A stretch of DNA of 18,632 nt from an uncultured Actinomycetes bacterium (GCA_900313875.1 OMSY01000159.1:1-18632); one strand, 5' to 3'. Shown: positions 1 to 12,844, counted from the stretch's first letter. Made by a program: numbers and translations. Notes: a model not told the origin generated them from the letters alone.

Positions 1-2387
1 CCGTAGAAGATGTTCGCCTCGACGAGGTCCTGGAACATATGGCTGCCGTACGAGAGCTCGGGTGCATATCCGGCTCCGGAATACGCCACCTCGCAGACTC
101 CCTCGAAGCCGCAGATATCGGCGAAGCTCACCGGCACCCCCAGCTCGGGGGAGGAGGTGCCGATCCTGCCCGGGACGAGCAGCAACCCCCGTGAACCTGC
201 CTGCCCGAGCTTGCGGTTCTCGCCGCATATCATCGCGGCTACCTGGGGTTTCTTGCGGTACGGGCAGCGATAGTACGCTTCGGGGTCGACATAGACCACC
301 TCGTCTATGCGCACCTCGCGGGAGTTGCCCATGGAGGCATCCTCGATATGGAACACGGTATCTGCCACCTCGTCGACGGGGAACCTCACCGCGTTCGGGC
401 CCGACAGTGATTGCAATGGACGGCATTGCAGCAGGTTCAGCATGAACGAGCCATCCTCACCCACGTTCACGGTGTACTCGATGTCGACCGGGTGGTCGTA
501 GGCTTGGTCAAGCGTCTTCAGGATGCTGCCCATGAGCGAGGTGAAGGTCCTGTTCTTCACGAGGCCATCGCAGGAGGCGAACAGCACCGGTCGATAGGCG
601 CCTCGCTCCCGTAGGACCCTTTCGGCATCATGGTCATGTTCCATCACCGCGGCACGGGCCTGCTCCGACAGGAGTGGTGCGAGCTCGGTGCAGGGCCTTT
701 CGGCAAATGCCGGCGCAGTGAGGTCGATGAAGTTCGCGCTGCGCTGCGAGAAACGATGCTTGTCGGCCACGGTCTGCGCTGTCGTGGCGCTGGGCCTGTC
801 CAGGCTCACGATACGCGGATAGTCCTTGCCGGTCCTGTCGACCGCCTTTGTGCCCAGGCCCATGACCAGACGCAGCATCCCCGCATCAGGGTCCATACCC
901 TTCATCCAGCAGTAGGCGCTGTGCGAATAGCCGACGCCTGCCGCCGTGGGCATGAAGCATCCTTCGGGCAGATGCGAGCCACTCACGCGTTGCACGAGCA
1001 GCGACATCTGCTCCTCGCAGACATCGAGTCCGTTGCGGACGCGGTACTCCAGGGCGGAGCGGTCAAGGCTCGATGCGTACACGTAGCGCACCGCGTCCTC
1101 GAAGCGGGCGAGCCGTGTCTCCGCATCCCCGATGTTCGGGCAGAAGGCGGACTCGTATTTCCCTGCAAACGCGTTGCCGAACCCATCCTCCAGGAAGCTG
1201 GAGGAGCGGACGATGATGGGGACCTGTCCGAAGTGGTCGATGATGCGCATGAAGCTCTCATGGATGTCGGACGGGAAGGAGCCGGCGAGGATGCCTTCCT
1301 GGAGAGCTGGGGCAGCTTCGATGAAGCCCTCACCGCTCTGTTGGCTGATGCGCAGCTTCCACAGGTCGTTGTGCACGATGAACGTGTAGAACACGTCGGT
1401 GCCCACGTAGAAGGAATCATGGGGTTCCATGAACGCATGGGATTCCGGCAGGTCGTTCTCCAGGATCTTGCGTGCAAGCAGCATGCCGCATGTCTTGCCG
1501 CCAACCAACCCCGTGCCCACCATGCGGTTGCGCACCGCGAAATAGTCATTGGGCTTGAAGTAGCTTTGGACCATGGAGCGCATGCGCTTGTCCTTCGTCA
1601 TCATCATGTTGCACATGCGCACGCATTCCTGGTCATCGAGGTTGTCTTCGGAGTACGCCCGTCGTGCATCGATGAAGAAGCGGTCCCATGAGTCGATGTT
1701 GCGCTCTCCGGAGTCGAGGCCCTCCTCCTTCTCCTTCTGCGCGTAGAAGCGGCTCATGCCCACACCATCGGTCAACCCTTCCACGAGTCCCGTCTGGAGA
1801 TTGAAGCTGTGGGGGAGGAACATCGTGGGCGAGCTGCGGTTCCAGACCTTCAGCGGGTGGATGAGCAGCTCGTCGGGTGCCCGGTACACGTCGGTGAACA
1901 GCTGCGTCGTGTCGCGTATCTTGGCCACGGCAGCGAACGAGTGCCTGCCGCGCAGGATGGGGAAGTAAGCCACCGTGTCCAACGTGAACAGGTACGGACA
2001 GGTCACACGGAAGAAGTTCCCCATCATCAGGTCCGACGACCATGCGACCTGGAGCTCGCTCAGGCAGTCGAACACATAGAAGGCATCCCTGCCTTCCTGG
2101 GTGATCACGCGCCTGACCGCCACCGTGAAGGTCTCGAAGCCCTCCTTTGGGTCGAATTCGTATATCTTCAGCCCATCGACCGGGTCGAGCAGGGGCGGAT
2201 GCGAGGCAAACCGGATGTAGACCAGGTTCCTCCCATCACGGATTGCCTGGGCAGCGAACGGCTTGAAGAAGATCTGGAAGTCATCAAGGCTGCTCAGCTG
2301 CCATACCACATTGTCACCCAAGCGAATATTGTCGAACACGGGGTCGAGCGTGGGGATACCGCACTTGACCCTATCGAATGCTGCCAT
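1..2387 (-). CDS. PEP/pyruvate-binding-domain protein with degenerate KaiC-like N-terminus (3' end beyond window)
   Basis: The frame is open for 795 codons from an ATG at 2387 to the window edge, so the C-terminus is missing. A strong ribosome site (GGAGGTG, about 4 bases upstream) fixes the start. Residues about 1-200 begin GIPTLDPVF...LGDNVVW, the pattern of KaiC/RadA-type RecA-fold proteins, but where the Walker A loop should be the chain reads LSSLDDFQ, so nucleotide binding there is probably lost. Residues about 290-660 match the ATP-grasp PEP/pyruvate-binding domain of PEP synthase and pyruvate phosphate dikinase: VGGKTCG near 295, VRSSSFLEDGFGNAFAGKYES near 390, GVGYSHSAY, GLGTKAVDRTG and LQCRPLQS near 655. 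No phosphohistidine motif or PEP-utilising barrel is seen after it; the tail has LVPGRIGTSSPELGVPVSF and GSHMFQDL. I recall this architecture from anaerobe proteins often annotated as PEP synthase, but catalysis of that reaction is doubtful. It lies 94 bases downstream of glnN, behind a long hairpin. Confidence 0.85.
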   Translation of the reverse strand, partial: MAAFDRVKCGIPTLDPVFDNIRLGDNVVWQLSSLDDFQIFFKPFAAQAIRDGRNLVYIRFASHPPLLDPVDGLKIYEFDPKEGFETFTVAVRRVITQEGRDAFYVFDCLSELQVAWSSDLMMGNFFRVTCPYLFTLDTVAYFPILRGRHSFAAVAKIRDTTQLFTDVYRAPDELLIHPLKVWNRSSPTMFLPHSFNLQTGLVEGLTDGVGMSRFYAQKEKEEGLDSGERNIDSWDRFFIDARRAYSEDNLDDQECVRMCNMMMTKDKRMRSMVQSYFKPNDYFAVRNRMVGTGLVGGKTCGMLLARKILENDLPESHAFMEPHDSFYVGTDVFYTFIVHNDLWKLRISQQSGEGFIEAAPALQEGILAGSFPSDIHESFMRIIDHFGQVPIIVRSSSFLEDGFGNAFAGKYESAFCPNIGDAETRLARFEDAVRYVYASSLDRSALEYRVRNGLDVCEEQMSLLVQRVSGSHLPEGCFMPTAAGVGYSHSAYCWMKGMDPDAGMLRLVMGLGTKAVDRTGKDYPRIVSLDRPSATTAQTVADKHRFSQRSANFIDLTAPAFAERPCTELAPLLSEQARAAVMEHDHDAERVLRERGAYRPVLFASCDGLVKNRTFTSLMGSILKTLDQAYDHPVDIEYTVNVGEDGSFMLNLLQCRPLQSLSGPNAVRFPVDEVADTVFHIEDASMGNSREVRIDEVVYVDPEAYYRCPYRKKPQVAAMICGENRKLGQAGSRGLLLVPGRIGTSSPELGVPVSFADICGFEGVCEVAYSGAGYAPELSYGSHMFQDLVEANIFY

Positions 2388-2416
2388 GGTGCACCTCCCA
2401 TCATTCGGTTGCCTGG

Positions 2417-2461
2417 CGAGGGTGATGCCGCCAGCTTCTGGGGCAGGCGGCATCACCCTCG
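2417..2461. terminator. Perfect 16-bp inverted repeat between glnN and the PEP-binding gene; probable terminator/attenuator
   Basis: The arms at 2417-2432 (CGAGGGTGATGCCGCC) and 2446-2461 are exact reverse complements around a 13-base loop. The stem is GC-rich and starts about 20 bases past the glnN stop codon. Read in the direction of glnN the hairpin is followed by no T-run; on the opposite strand it is followed by TTGTTTCCCC. It could end or attenuate glnN transcription in the T-less form common in high-GC Gram-positives, or protect the upstream mRNA 3' end. The ribosome site of the next gene lies about 20 bases beyond it. Confidence 0.65.
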
Positions 2462-2481
2462 TTGTTTCCCCCTGTCGGTTT

Positions 2482-4566
2482 CTAGCAATAGAACAGTATC
2501 TTGTTGTACGTCGGCAGCGGCCATGCCTTGGTCGAGACGATCGTCTCCATCTGGTCGCATGCAGCGCGCAGCCTCTCCATGGCGGAGAGCACATCGTCGT
2601 GGTAGGACCGTGCCTTCGCGAGCGCATCGGTCATGCCCTGTGCCTTCGCGAGCGCCCCATCGAGCACATCGACCGCATCGGAGATCTCGTTTGCCCCGTC
2701 GTTGAGCTTGTCGAGCAGTTTCAGGTCTGCTGTTGGCCGCAGTTCGGGATTCGCCTGTTTCTTGGCGTTCACGGTGTCGGCCACCTGTTCTGCGAACGCG
2801 TTCACTGCGGGTGCGATCTTGCGTTTGGTCATGTGGCTCATGGTCTGGCCCTCGATGTTGATGAGCTTGGAGTAGGTATCGAGTTTCACCTCGTAGCGGC
2901 TCCGATTCTCCACTTCGTCCAATACCCCGAACTCCTTGAACAGCGCGATGTTCTTCGGGTCGAGCATGTGCGGGGCGGCATCGACGGTCGACTTGAGGTT
3001 CAGCAGCCCTCGCCGCTCGGCCTCCTCGACCCATTCATCCGTGTAGCCGTCTCCGTTGAAGATGATGCGCGCATGCTCGGTGAGTGTCGTGCGCACCCAG
3101 TCGAAGGTCGCCTTCTCGAAGTCGTCGGCATCTTTCACGGCCGTGTGGAAGTTCTTCAATGACTTCGCGACGATCGTGTTCAGGATGGTGTTGGCGTCGG
3201 CGAGGTTGATCTGGCTGCCCGGCATCCGGAACTCGAACTTGTTGCCCGTGAACGCGAACGGACTCGTGCGGTTGCGGTCGGTGTTGTCACGCTCGAAGTT
3301 CGGGAGCACCTTCACTCCCAGGTCCATGTAGACCTTCTCGACGGTCTGGTCCTCCTCGCCGGCGATGATGGCGTTGATCACCCGCTCGAGCTCATCGCCG
3401 AGGAAGATGGAGATCACGGCAGGGGGCGCCTCGTTCGCGCCGAGGCGGTGGTCGTTGCCTGCGCTCGCGACCGTGATGCGCAGGAGATCCTGGTAGTCGT
3501 CGACCGCCTCGATCACGGCGGCTAGGAAGACGAGGAACCGGAGGTTGCTCGCGGGTGTCTTGCCGGGGTCGAGCAGGTTCTCGGTGTCGGTCGCTATGGA
3601 CCAGTTGTTGTGCTTGCCCGAGCCGTTGATGCCCTCGAAGGGCTTCTCATGCTGCAGGCATACCAAGCCGTGATGGCTTGCGATGGTGCGCATCAGCTCC
3701 ATCGTCAGAAGGTTGTGGTCGATTGCCACATTGGAGATGGCGTACGTGGGGGCGAGCTCATGCTGGCAGGGGGCCACCTCGTTGTGCTTCGTCTTGGCAG
3801 GCACGCCCAGCTTCCAGAGCGCCTCGTCGAGCTCCTTCATGAACTCGTTCACCGTGGGTCGGATGGCACCGAAGTAGTGCTCCTCGAGCTCCTGTCCCTT
3901 GCAGGGCGGGGCGCCGAAGAGCGTGCGGCCCGTCAGGACGAGGTCCTGACGTTGCTCGTAGTCGGACTCCCTGATGAGGAAGTATTCCTGTTCGGCACCC
4001 ACCGTCGTGGTGACACGCAGGACGTCCTGGCCGAAGAGGGCGAGCACCTTGCAGGCCTGCTGGGAAATCGCCTCCATCGACCGCAACAGCGGTGTCTTCT
4101 TGTCGAGGGCCTCTCCGGTGTAGCTGCAGAACGCCGTGGGTATGCAAAGCACCTCATCCTTGATGAAGGCGTAGCTCGTCGGGTCCCATGTCGTGTAGCC
4201 GCGCGCCTCGAAGGTCGCGCGTACCCCGCCGCTGGGGAAGCTCGAGGCATCGGGTTCGCCTTGGATGAGCGCCTTGCCCGAGAACGTCATGATAGCCCGT
4301 CCATCCCCCTGGGGGCTGACGAACGCATCGTGCTTCTCGGAGGTGATTCCCGAGAGCGGCTGGAACCAGTGGGTGTAATGCGTTGCCCCATGGGCGACCG
4401 CCCATTCCTTCATGGCATGGGCCACGATGTTCGCCACGTCCGGGTCGAGCGGTTTGCCCTGCTTGATCGTCTTCGAGAGGGCCTTGTAGGTCTCCGATGG
4501 TAGGAGCTCCTGCATCGTATGGTCGTTGAAGACGAGCGTTCCGTATTCCTCAGCGATTCGTCCCAT
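2482..4566 (-). CDS. glnN: Glutamine synthetase type III
   Basis: This enzyme makes glutamine from glutamate, ammonium and ATP in the cytoplasm. The 694-residue length fits GSIII (about 700) and excludes the 440-470-residue GSI. GSIII signatures are present: GAEQEYFLI at 190-198, KTKHNEVAPCQHELAP around 258-274, EKPFEGINGSGKHNNWS around 307-323 and RTSPFAFTGNKFEFR further on; the N-terminal block YGTLVFND is also typical. The open frame extends upstream to 4638, but the family N-terminus MGRIAEEYG starts at 4566, preceded by an AAAGGGA ribosome site, so I chose that start. It follows gltD by 98 bases without an obvious terminator between them and may be partly co-transcribed with gltBD, while a possible nitrogen-control site at 4628-4654 suggests its own promoter. 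The gene appears intact. Confidence 0.96.
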   Translation of the reverse strand: MGRIAEEYGTLVFNDHTMQELLPSETYKALSKTIKQGKPLDPDVANIVAHAMKEWAVAHGATHYTHWFQPLSGITSEKHDAFVSPQGDGRAIMTFSGKALIQGEPDASSFPSGGVRATFEARGYTTWDPTSYAFIKDEVLCIPTAFCSYTGEALDKKTPLLRSMEAISQQACKVLALFGQDVLRVTTTVGAEQEYFLIRESDYEQRQDLVLTGRTLFGAPPCKGQELEEHYFGAIRPTVNEFMKELDEALWKLGVPAKTKHNEVAPCQHELAPTYAISNVAIDHNLLTMELMRTIASHHGLVCLQHEKPFEGINGSGKHNNWSIATDTENLLDPGKTPASNLRFLVFLAAVIEAVDDYQDLLRITVASAGNDHRLGANEAPPAVISIFLGDELERVINAIIAGEEDQTVEKVYMDLGVKVLPNFERDNTDRNRTSPFAFTGNKFEFRMPGSQINLADANTILNTIVAKSLKNFHTAVKDADDFEKATFDWVRTTLTEHARIIFNGDGYTDEWVEEAERRGLLNLKSTVDAAPHMLDPKNIALFKEFGVLDEVENRSRYEVKLDTYSKLINIEGQTMSHMTKRKIAPAVNAFAEQVADTVNAKKQANPELRPTADLKLLDKLNDGANEISDAVDVLDGALAKAQGMTDALAKARSYHDDVLSAMERLRAACDQMETIVSTKAWPLPTYNKILFYC

Positions 4567-4627
4567 GTGGATTGTCCCTTTCTCGGTGATGGCTTGGATA
4601 GGACCACTTCGAAGATAAGGGCCGCAT

Positions 4628-4654
4628 GTTTCGAACACTTTACGTGCGTGTTAA
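4628..4654 (-). promoter_or_regulatory. Possible GlnR-like nitrogen-control site upstream of glnN
   Basis: Read on the minus strand toward glnN, the pentamers TTAAC (4654-4650), GTAAA (4643-4639) and GAAAC (4632-4628) are each separated by six bases. Compared with the actinomycete GlnR box (GTnAC, six bases, GaAAC) they match 4/5, 4/5 and 5/5. A second observation in the same gap is two TTCGAA hexamers at 4608-4613 and 4630-4635, exactly 22 bases apart, the second overlapping the GAAAC pentamer. The site ends about 61 bases before the glnN start. No convincing -35/-10 pair was found. The regulator is unknown and the motif was chosen after inspection, so this is a hypothesis. Confidence 0.35.
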
Positions 4655-4664
4655 GAACGTGACA

Positions 4665-6032
4665 TCAATCTCCCTGGAGCTTTCTTGCGATTTCGTCAGC
4701 GACCTGCAGCGCATCGGCCATGGCGGTGGCCACCAAGGTGGACCCCATGCGGGCATCTCCTGCGAGATGCACGTTGTCGTATCCGGCAAAGGCGTCGAGT
4801 ACCGTTTGCTCGGGTCCCGTGAACCCCTTGGCGATGAGCACGAGCTCGGCGGGAATCTCGCGCGTATCGCGGGGGACGGGGATGGACTGTACCTGCACGG
4901 CGGTCACGCCGTCTCCTGCACCTGCGATGAAGCCCAGGGTGTCTGTCGACCAGATGCGCGGGTCCTCCCCGAGCAGCTCCATGGCCTCGCGCTGCCCATA
5001 GGACCGCGTGTGTACGTTGCGGGGGGCGGGCCATGTGACGGGAGCGTCTGCGGCCTCCGGTGGACGCTTGGCGCGGATGATCTGGTGTACGCTGCGCGCT
5101 CCCTGACGGAGGGCCGTCGCGACGCAATCCACCCCCGTGTCGCCTCCTCCGATCACCGCGACGTCCTTGTCTGCGGCCGTGATGGAGGCCTCGCGGCCTT
5201 CCAGGAGGGCCTTCGTTGCCTCGGCGAGGTATTCCAGCGCGAAATGCACGCCCGGGAGCGTGGCACCGGGAACGTCGAGATGGCGGGGTGTTCTCGACCC
5301 GCATGCCAGCACGACGGCATCCGATTCCGCTGCGATCCCCTCCGCGCTTTCCACGGCATCGATGTTGCAGAGAAACTCGATCCCGCTGGCTTCCATCAGC
5401 TTCACACGGCGGTCGACCACCCATTTCGGCAACTTCATGTTGGGGATGCCGTACATCAGCAGGCCGCCTGGCCTGTCATCGCGCTCGTAGACACGCACGC
5501 GTATGCCCTGTCGTGCGAGTTCCCATGCAGCTGCGAGTCCAGCAGGTCCGGATCCGACCACGCTGACCGATGGGGCGGATGCATCGGCCCGGGGCAGGGG
5601 GTCGATACCCTGTTCCCAAAGATGGTCGGAAAGGGCACGTTCGTTGTCATGGATGGTCACGGGTTCGTCGTGGAGCCCCAGGTTGCACGCCGTCTCGCAG
5701 GGTGCAGGGCATACACGGCCCGTGAACTCGGGAAACGGGTTGGTCAGCCCGAGCCGCCCGCCCGCGTCACTCCAGCGACCACGGTAGAGAAGGTCGTTGG
5801 TCTCGGGGATGAGGTTGTGCAGTGGGCACCCCGTCGCACGGTGTGCGCCGCTGAAGACGAGACCGCTCTGACAGAACGGCACCCCACAGTTCATGCAACG
5901 GCTCGCCTGCTCGCGCTGCGCATCGACCGGTAGGTCGACCACGAAGTCATCGAACGTACCTATCGCCTCGACGGCGGACCTTGTCCCATGCTCCTTACGC
6001 CCTATGCTCAGAAACGCTCCTGGAAGTCCCAT
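4665..6032 (-). CDS. gltD: Glutamate synthase (NADPH) small subunit
   Basis: GltD is the flavoprotein subunit that takes electrons from NADPH and passes them through FAD and 4Fe-4S clusters to the large subunit. The 455 residues fit the family (about 470 in E. coli). Near the N-terminus is the cysteine cluster region C46, C49, C54, C69 (CMNCGVPFC...GCPLHNLIPE) followed by C108, C112 and C116 (CPAPCETAC). The FAD-binding glycine motif VVGSGPAG lies at about 158-165 and the NADPH-binding motif VIGGGDTG at about 293-300. The C-terminal VHLAGDARMGSTLVATAMADAL is the usual FAD-contact segment, with ARMGSTL where CRRGQSL is common. The ATG is one base past the gltB stop, with AGGGG upstream, indicating translational coupling to gltB. 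Related FAD/Fe-S electron-input subunits share this fold, but the gltB neighbour makes the assignment secure. Confidence 0.96.
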   Translation of the reverse strand: MGLPGAFLSIGRKEHGTRSAVEAIGTFDDFVVDLPVDAQREQASRCMNCGVPFCQSGLVFSGAHRATGCPLHNLIPETNDLLYRGRWSDAGGRLGLTNPFPEFTGRVCPAPCETACNLGLHDEPVTIHDNERALSDHLWEQGIDPLPRADASAPSVSVVGSGPAGLAAAWELARQGIRVRVYERDDRPGGLLMYGIPNMKLPKWVVDRRVKLMEASGIEFLCNIDAVESAEGIAAESDAVVLACGSRTPRHLDVPGATLPGVHFALEYLAEATKALLEGREASITAADKDVAVIGGGDTGVDCVATALRQGARSVHQIIRAKRPPEAADAPVTWPAPRNVHTRSYGQREAMELLGEDPRIWSTDTLGFIAGAGDGVTAVQVQSIPVPRDTREIPAELVLIAKGFTGPEQTVLDAFAGYDNVHLAGDARMGSTLVATAMADALQVADEIARKLQGD

Positions 6033-6033
6033 G

Positions 6034-10647
<4,614 letters not shown>

Positions 10648-10715
10648 GTCGCTCCCCTGATAGGGTCAAACCGCTCGAGTTGTGGGTATACGTCCCCGAT
10701 CATGGCAACAGTCTA

Positions 10716-10752
10716 GTGACGCAGCGTGTCCCATCCGTTTCGTCCGCGTTTC
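10716..10752 (-). promoter_or_regulatory. Possible GlnR-like nitrogen-control site upstream of gltB
   Basis: Read toward gltB, the minus strand carries GAAAC (10752-10748), GAAAC (10741-10737) and GACAC (10730-10726), each pair separated by exactly six bases, then GTCAC (10720-10716) after five. Eleven-base phasing of GAAAC/GTnAC pentamers is the layout of the actinomycete GlnR box. The array occupies much of the 112-base asnB-gltB gap and ends about 68 bases before the gltB start, suitable for an activator. No clear -35/-10 pair was found; TATACC on the minus strand at about 10684-10689 is a weak -10 candidate. Function is inferred. Confidence 0.4.
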
Positions 10753-10759
10753 AGGGAGG

Positions 10760-12844
10760 TTAAGCTTCGCCGGGCTTCGCCCGTTCGACGAAGAAGACAC
10801 GGTACCACACGAGGAACGAGTAGACGATCCAGATGCGTCGTGAGTTGTCTGCACCGGCACGGTGCCCATCGAGCAGGCGCAGCAGCTCGTGCACGTTGAA
10901 GAACCGTGCAGCCTCGGGACTCGTGAACGCACGTCTCACCTGGTCTTGGTGACGGTCCTTGCGTAGCCAGTCCGCGATGGGAACGGGGAAGCCGAGTTTT
11001 TCCTTCTGCGCCCAATCACGTGGGATAGCGCGCTCGGCGGCTTGGCGCAGCGTCAGTTTCGTCTGCCCTTCATCGATTTTTTGCCGTGTGGGTATGGTCG
11101 CTGCGAGCTCGAACACCTTGCGGTCGAGAAAGGGGACACGGGATTCCAGCGAGTGGGCCATGGACATCTTGTCCGTCTTGAGCAGGATGTCGCCGACGAG
11201 CCAGAACCACAGGTCGACGTACTGCATGCGTGTCGGCTCATCGAGATGCGTGGCTTCGGCATATACGGGCGCGGCCAGCTGCTGAGGTGTGAACATGCCC
11301 ATCGTGACGTCGTCCGCCTGGTTCGCGTCGTGCGGTTTCCGAGGGCCCAGCCCGATGGCATGACGGGCTCCGAGATGCCGTGTCCCTGCCAAGCGTTCGA
11401 GCATGCTTGCGCTCAGGACCTGGTTGCGCTCCCTGGGCGAGAAGGCGACGCCGTGCGCATTCGTGTAGTACCAATCCTCGACCTGCTCGGAAGCGCGTTC
11501 CAGGAAGTTCGCCCCACGCCTACCTGCAGCCCTGAGCATTCTCGAGCTTGCACGCAACAACGGCTTGGGCACCTTTCCCACATGCGCATTCGCGAGTGGG
11601 GCCTGGTAGACGCGGTAGCCGCCGAAGAGCTCGTCTGCCCCCTCGCCCGAGAGCACGGCCTTCACGTGGCGTGCGGCGAGCCGGTCGACGAAGTACAGCG
11701 CCACGGCGCTGGGATCGGCCGAGGGCTCGTCCATGTGCCATTGCACAAGCGGCAGCACGCTCCAGTACTCCTCCTCGGAGATATGATGGGCGTCGTTTTC
11801 CATATCGAGCCTGTCGGCGAGTTCCTGTGCCCAGCTCACCTCATCGCGTTCGCCTGCGTATTCGGCGAACCCCACGGTGAACGTCTTGATGGCGGGGTTC
11901 TCCCTCGTCAAGCATGCGGCCAGGTAGCTGGAGTCGATGCCGCTGGAGAGGAACGAGCCCACCTCGACGTCCGCTACGTTGTGATAGCGTACCGAATCAC
12001 GTATCGTGCGGTCGATTGCGTTGACCGTCTCCTGCTCGTCGCGCTGTCCGTCGAGATGGTATTCGGGCTTCCAATAGCGTCCGGTCTCGACCGACCCATC
12101 CGCCGTGACACGCAGGCAGTGTCCCTGTGGCAGCTTGTACACGCCTTCGAAGAAGGTCTCATGCAGCGCCGAGAACTGGAAACAGAGGTACTGGGCAAGC
12201 GCGTCCTCGTTCAACTTGCGTTCGTAAGCTGGGTGCTCGAGGATGCACTTGATCTCGGATGCGAAGATGAAGCGCCCGTCCTGTACCGTGTAGTAGAACG
12301 GCTTGATGCCGAAGAAATCGCGGGCGCAGAAAAGCTCGTGGGTCTCCGCATCGTAGATGGCGAAGGCGAACATGCCGCGCAGGCGCTGCAGCACGGCTTC
12401 CGACCAGGCGATGTAACCGACGAGCAGCACCTCGGTGTCGGAGTCGGTTGCGAACCTGAAGCCCATTCCCTGCAGCTCGGCACGCAGCTCGCGGTAGTTG
12501 TAGATCTCACCGTTGAAGACGATGGACCAGCGACCGCGTTTGTATCCGGAATCCCGCACGGGCCCTGTGGTGGCAACCGGGACCGATGCGCCGCGGGTGT
12601 GCTCGAGCACGATGGCGGGTGACGAGACCATCGCATCGAAACCGCTGCCCGAACGCACCATGGGCTGTCCCCCGCCTTTCAGGTCGATGAGCGATAGGCG
12701 CCTGTGCCCGAGCGCGATGCCGTCCTCGATGTAGAGCCCTTCGCCATCGGGTCCCCGATGCGCCATGATGTCGCACATCGCCTTGAGCGATGCGCGGTCA
12801 CCGGTGTCATCGGTCGCTCCCGTGAAACCGCATATGCCGCACAT
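10760..12844 (-). CDS. asnB: Asparagine synthase (glutamine-hydrolysing)
   Basis: AsnB transfers glutamine amide nitrogen to aspartate using ATP. It starts with MCGICGF, whose Cys2 is the amidotransferase nucleophile after Met removal; this and the GAGGAGG ribosome site fix the start at 12844 although the frame is open to 12883. The 694-residue protein has the N-terminal class II glutaminase domain (MAHRGPDGEG, LGHRRLSLIDL, FNGEIYNYREL) and the C-terminal synthetase domain with the ATP-pyrophosphatase loop FLSSGIDSS near 296-303, GEGADELFGGY near 400 and ESRVPFLD later. Residues about 63-105 form an insertion between the conserved GGQPM and VFNGEIYN, which are separated by only a few residues in the AsnB proteins I know, making it longer than the usual 610-640. 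It is the promoter-proximal gene of the minus-strand block, 112 bases before gltB, and uses glutamine made by GlnN downstream. Confidence 0.95.
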   Translation of the reverse strand: MCGICGFTGATDDTGDRASLKAMCDIMAHRGPDGEGLYIEDGIALGHRRLSLIDLKGGGQPMVRSGSGFDAMVSSPAIVLEHTRGASVPVATTGPVRDSGYKRGRWSIVFNGEIYNYRELRAELQGMGFRFATDSDTEVLLVGYIAWSEAVLQRLRGMFAFAIYDAETHELFCARDFFGIKPFYYTVQDGRFIFASEIKCILEHPAYERKLNEDALAQYLCFQFSALHETFFEGVYKLPQGHCLRVTADGSVETGRYWKPEYHLDGQRDEQETVNAIDRTIRDSVRYHNVADVEVGSFLSSGIDSSYLAACLTRENPAIKTFTVGFAEYAGERDEVSWAQELADRLDMENDAHHISEEEYWSVLPLVQWHMDEPSADPSAVALYFVDRLAARHVKAVLSGEGADELFGGYRVYQAPLANAHVGKVPKPLLRASSRMLRAAGRRGANFLERASEQVEDWYYTNAHGVAFSPRERNQVLSASMLERLAGTRHLGARHAIGLGPRKPHDANQADDVTMGMFTPQQLAAPVYAEATHLDEPTRMQYVDLWFWLVGDILLKTDKMSMAHSLESRVPFLDRKVFELAATIPTRQKIDEGQTKLTLRQAAERAIPRDWAQKEKLGFPVPIADWLRKDRHQDQVRRAFTSPEAARFFNVHELLRLLDGHRAGADNSRRIWIVYSFLVWYRVFFVERAKPGEA

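Noticed and set aside
630..1691. 353-codon plus-strand open frame
   Set aside because: It lies antisense to the PEP/pyruvate-binding gene, has no recognisable domain and a His/Val/Glu-rich composition typical of antisense readings of GC-rich genes.
4567..4638. Upstream extension of glnN to the ATG at 4638
   Set aside because: The extra 24 residues do not resemble GSIII N-termini and would lie over the probable regulatory region; MGRIAEEYG at 4566 has its own ribosome site.
4626..5933. 435-codon plus-strand open frame
   Set aside because: Antisense to gltD, which has all its motifs on the minus strand; no domain seen.
10771..10783. Hairpin CGGGC-ttc-GCCCG at the end of asnB
   Set aside because: Only a five-base stem inside the coding region, with no T-run; too weak to call a terminator.
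11042..12622. 526-codon plus-strand open frame
   Set aside because: Antisense to asnB; long only because high third-position GC suppresses stops on the opposite strand.
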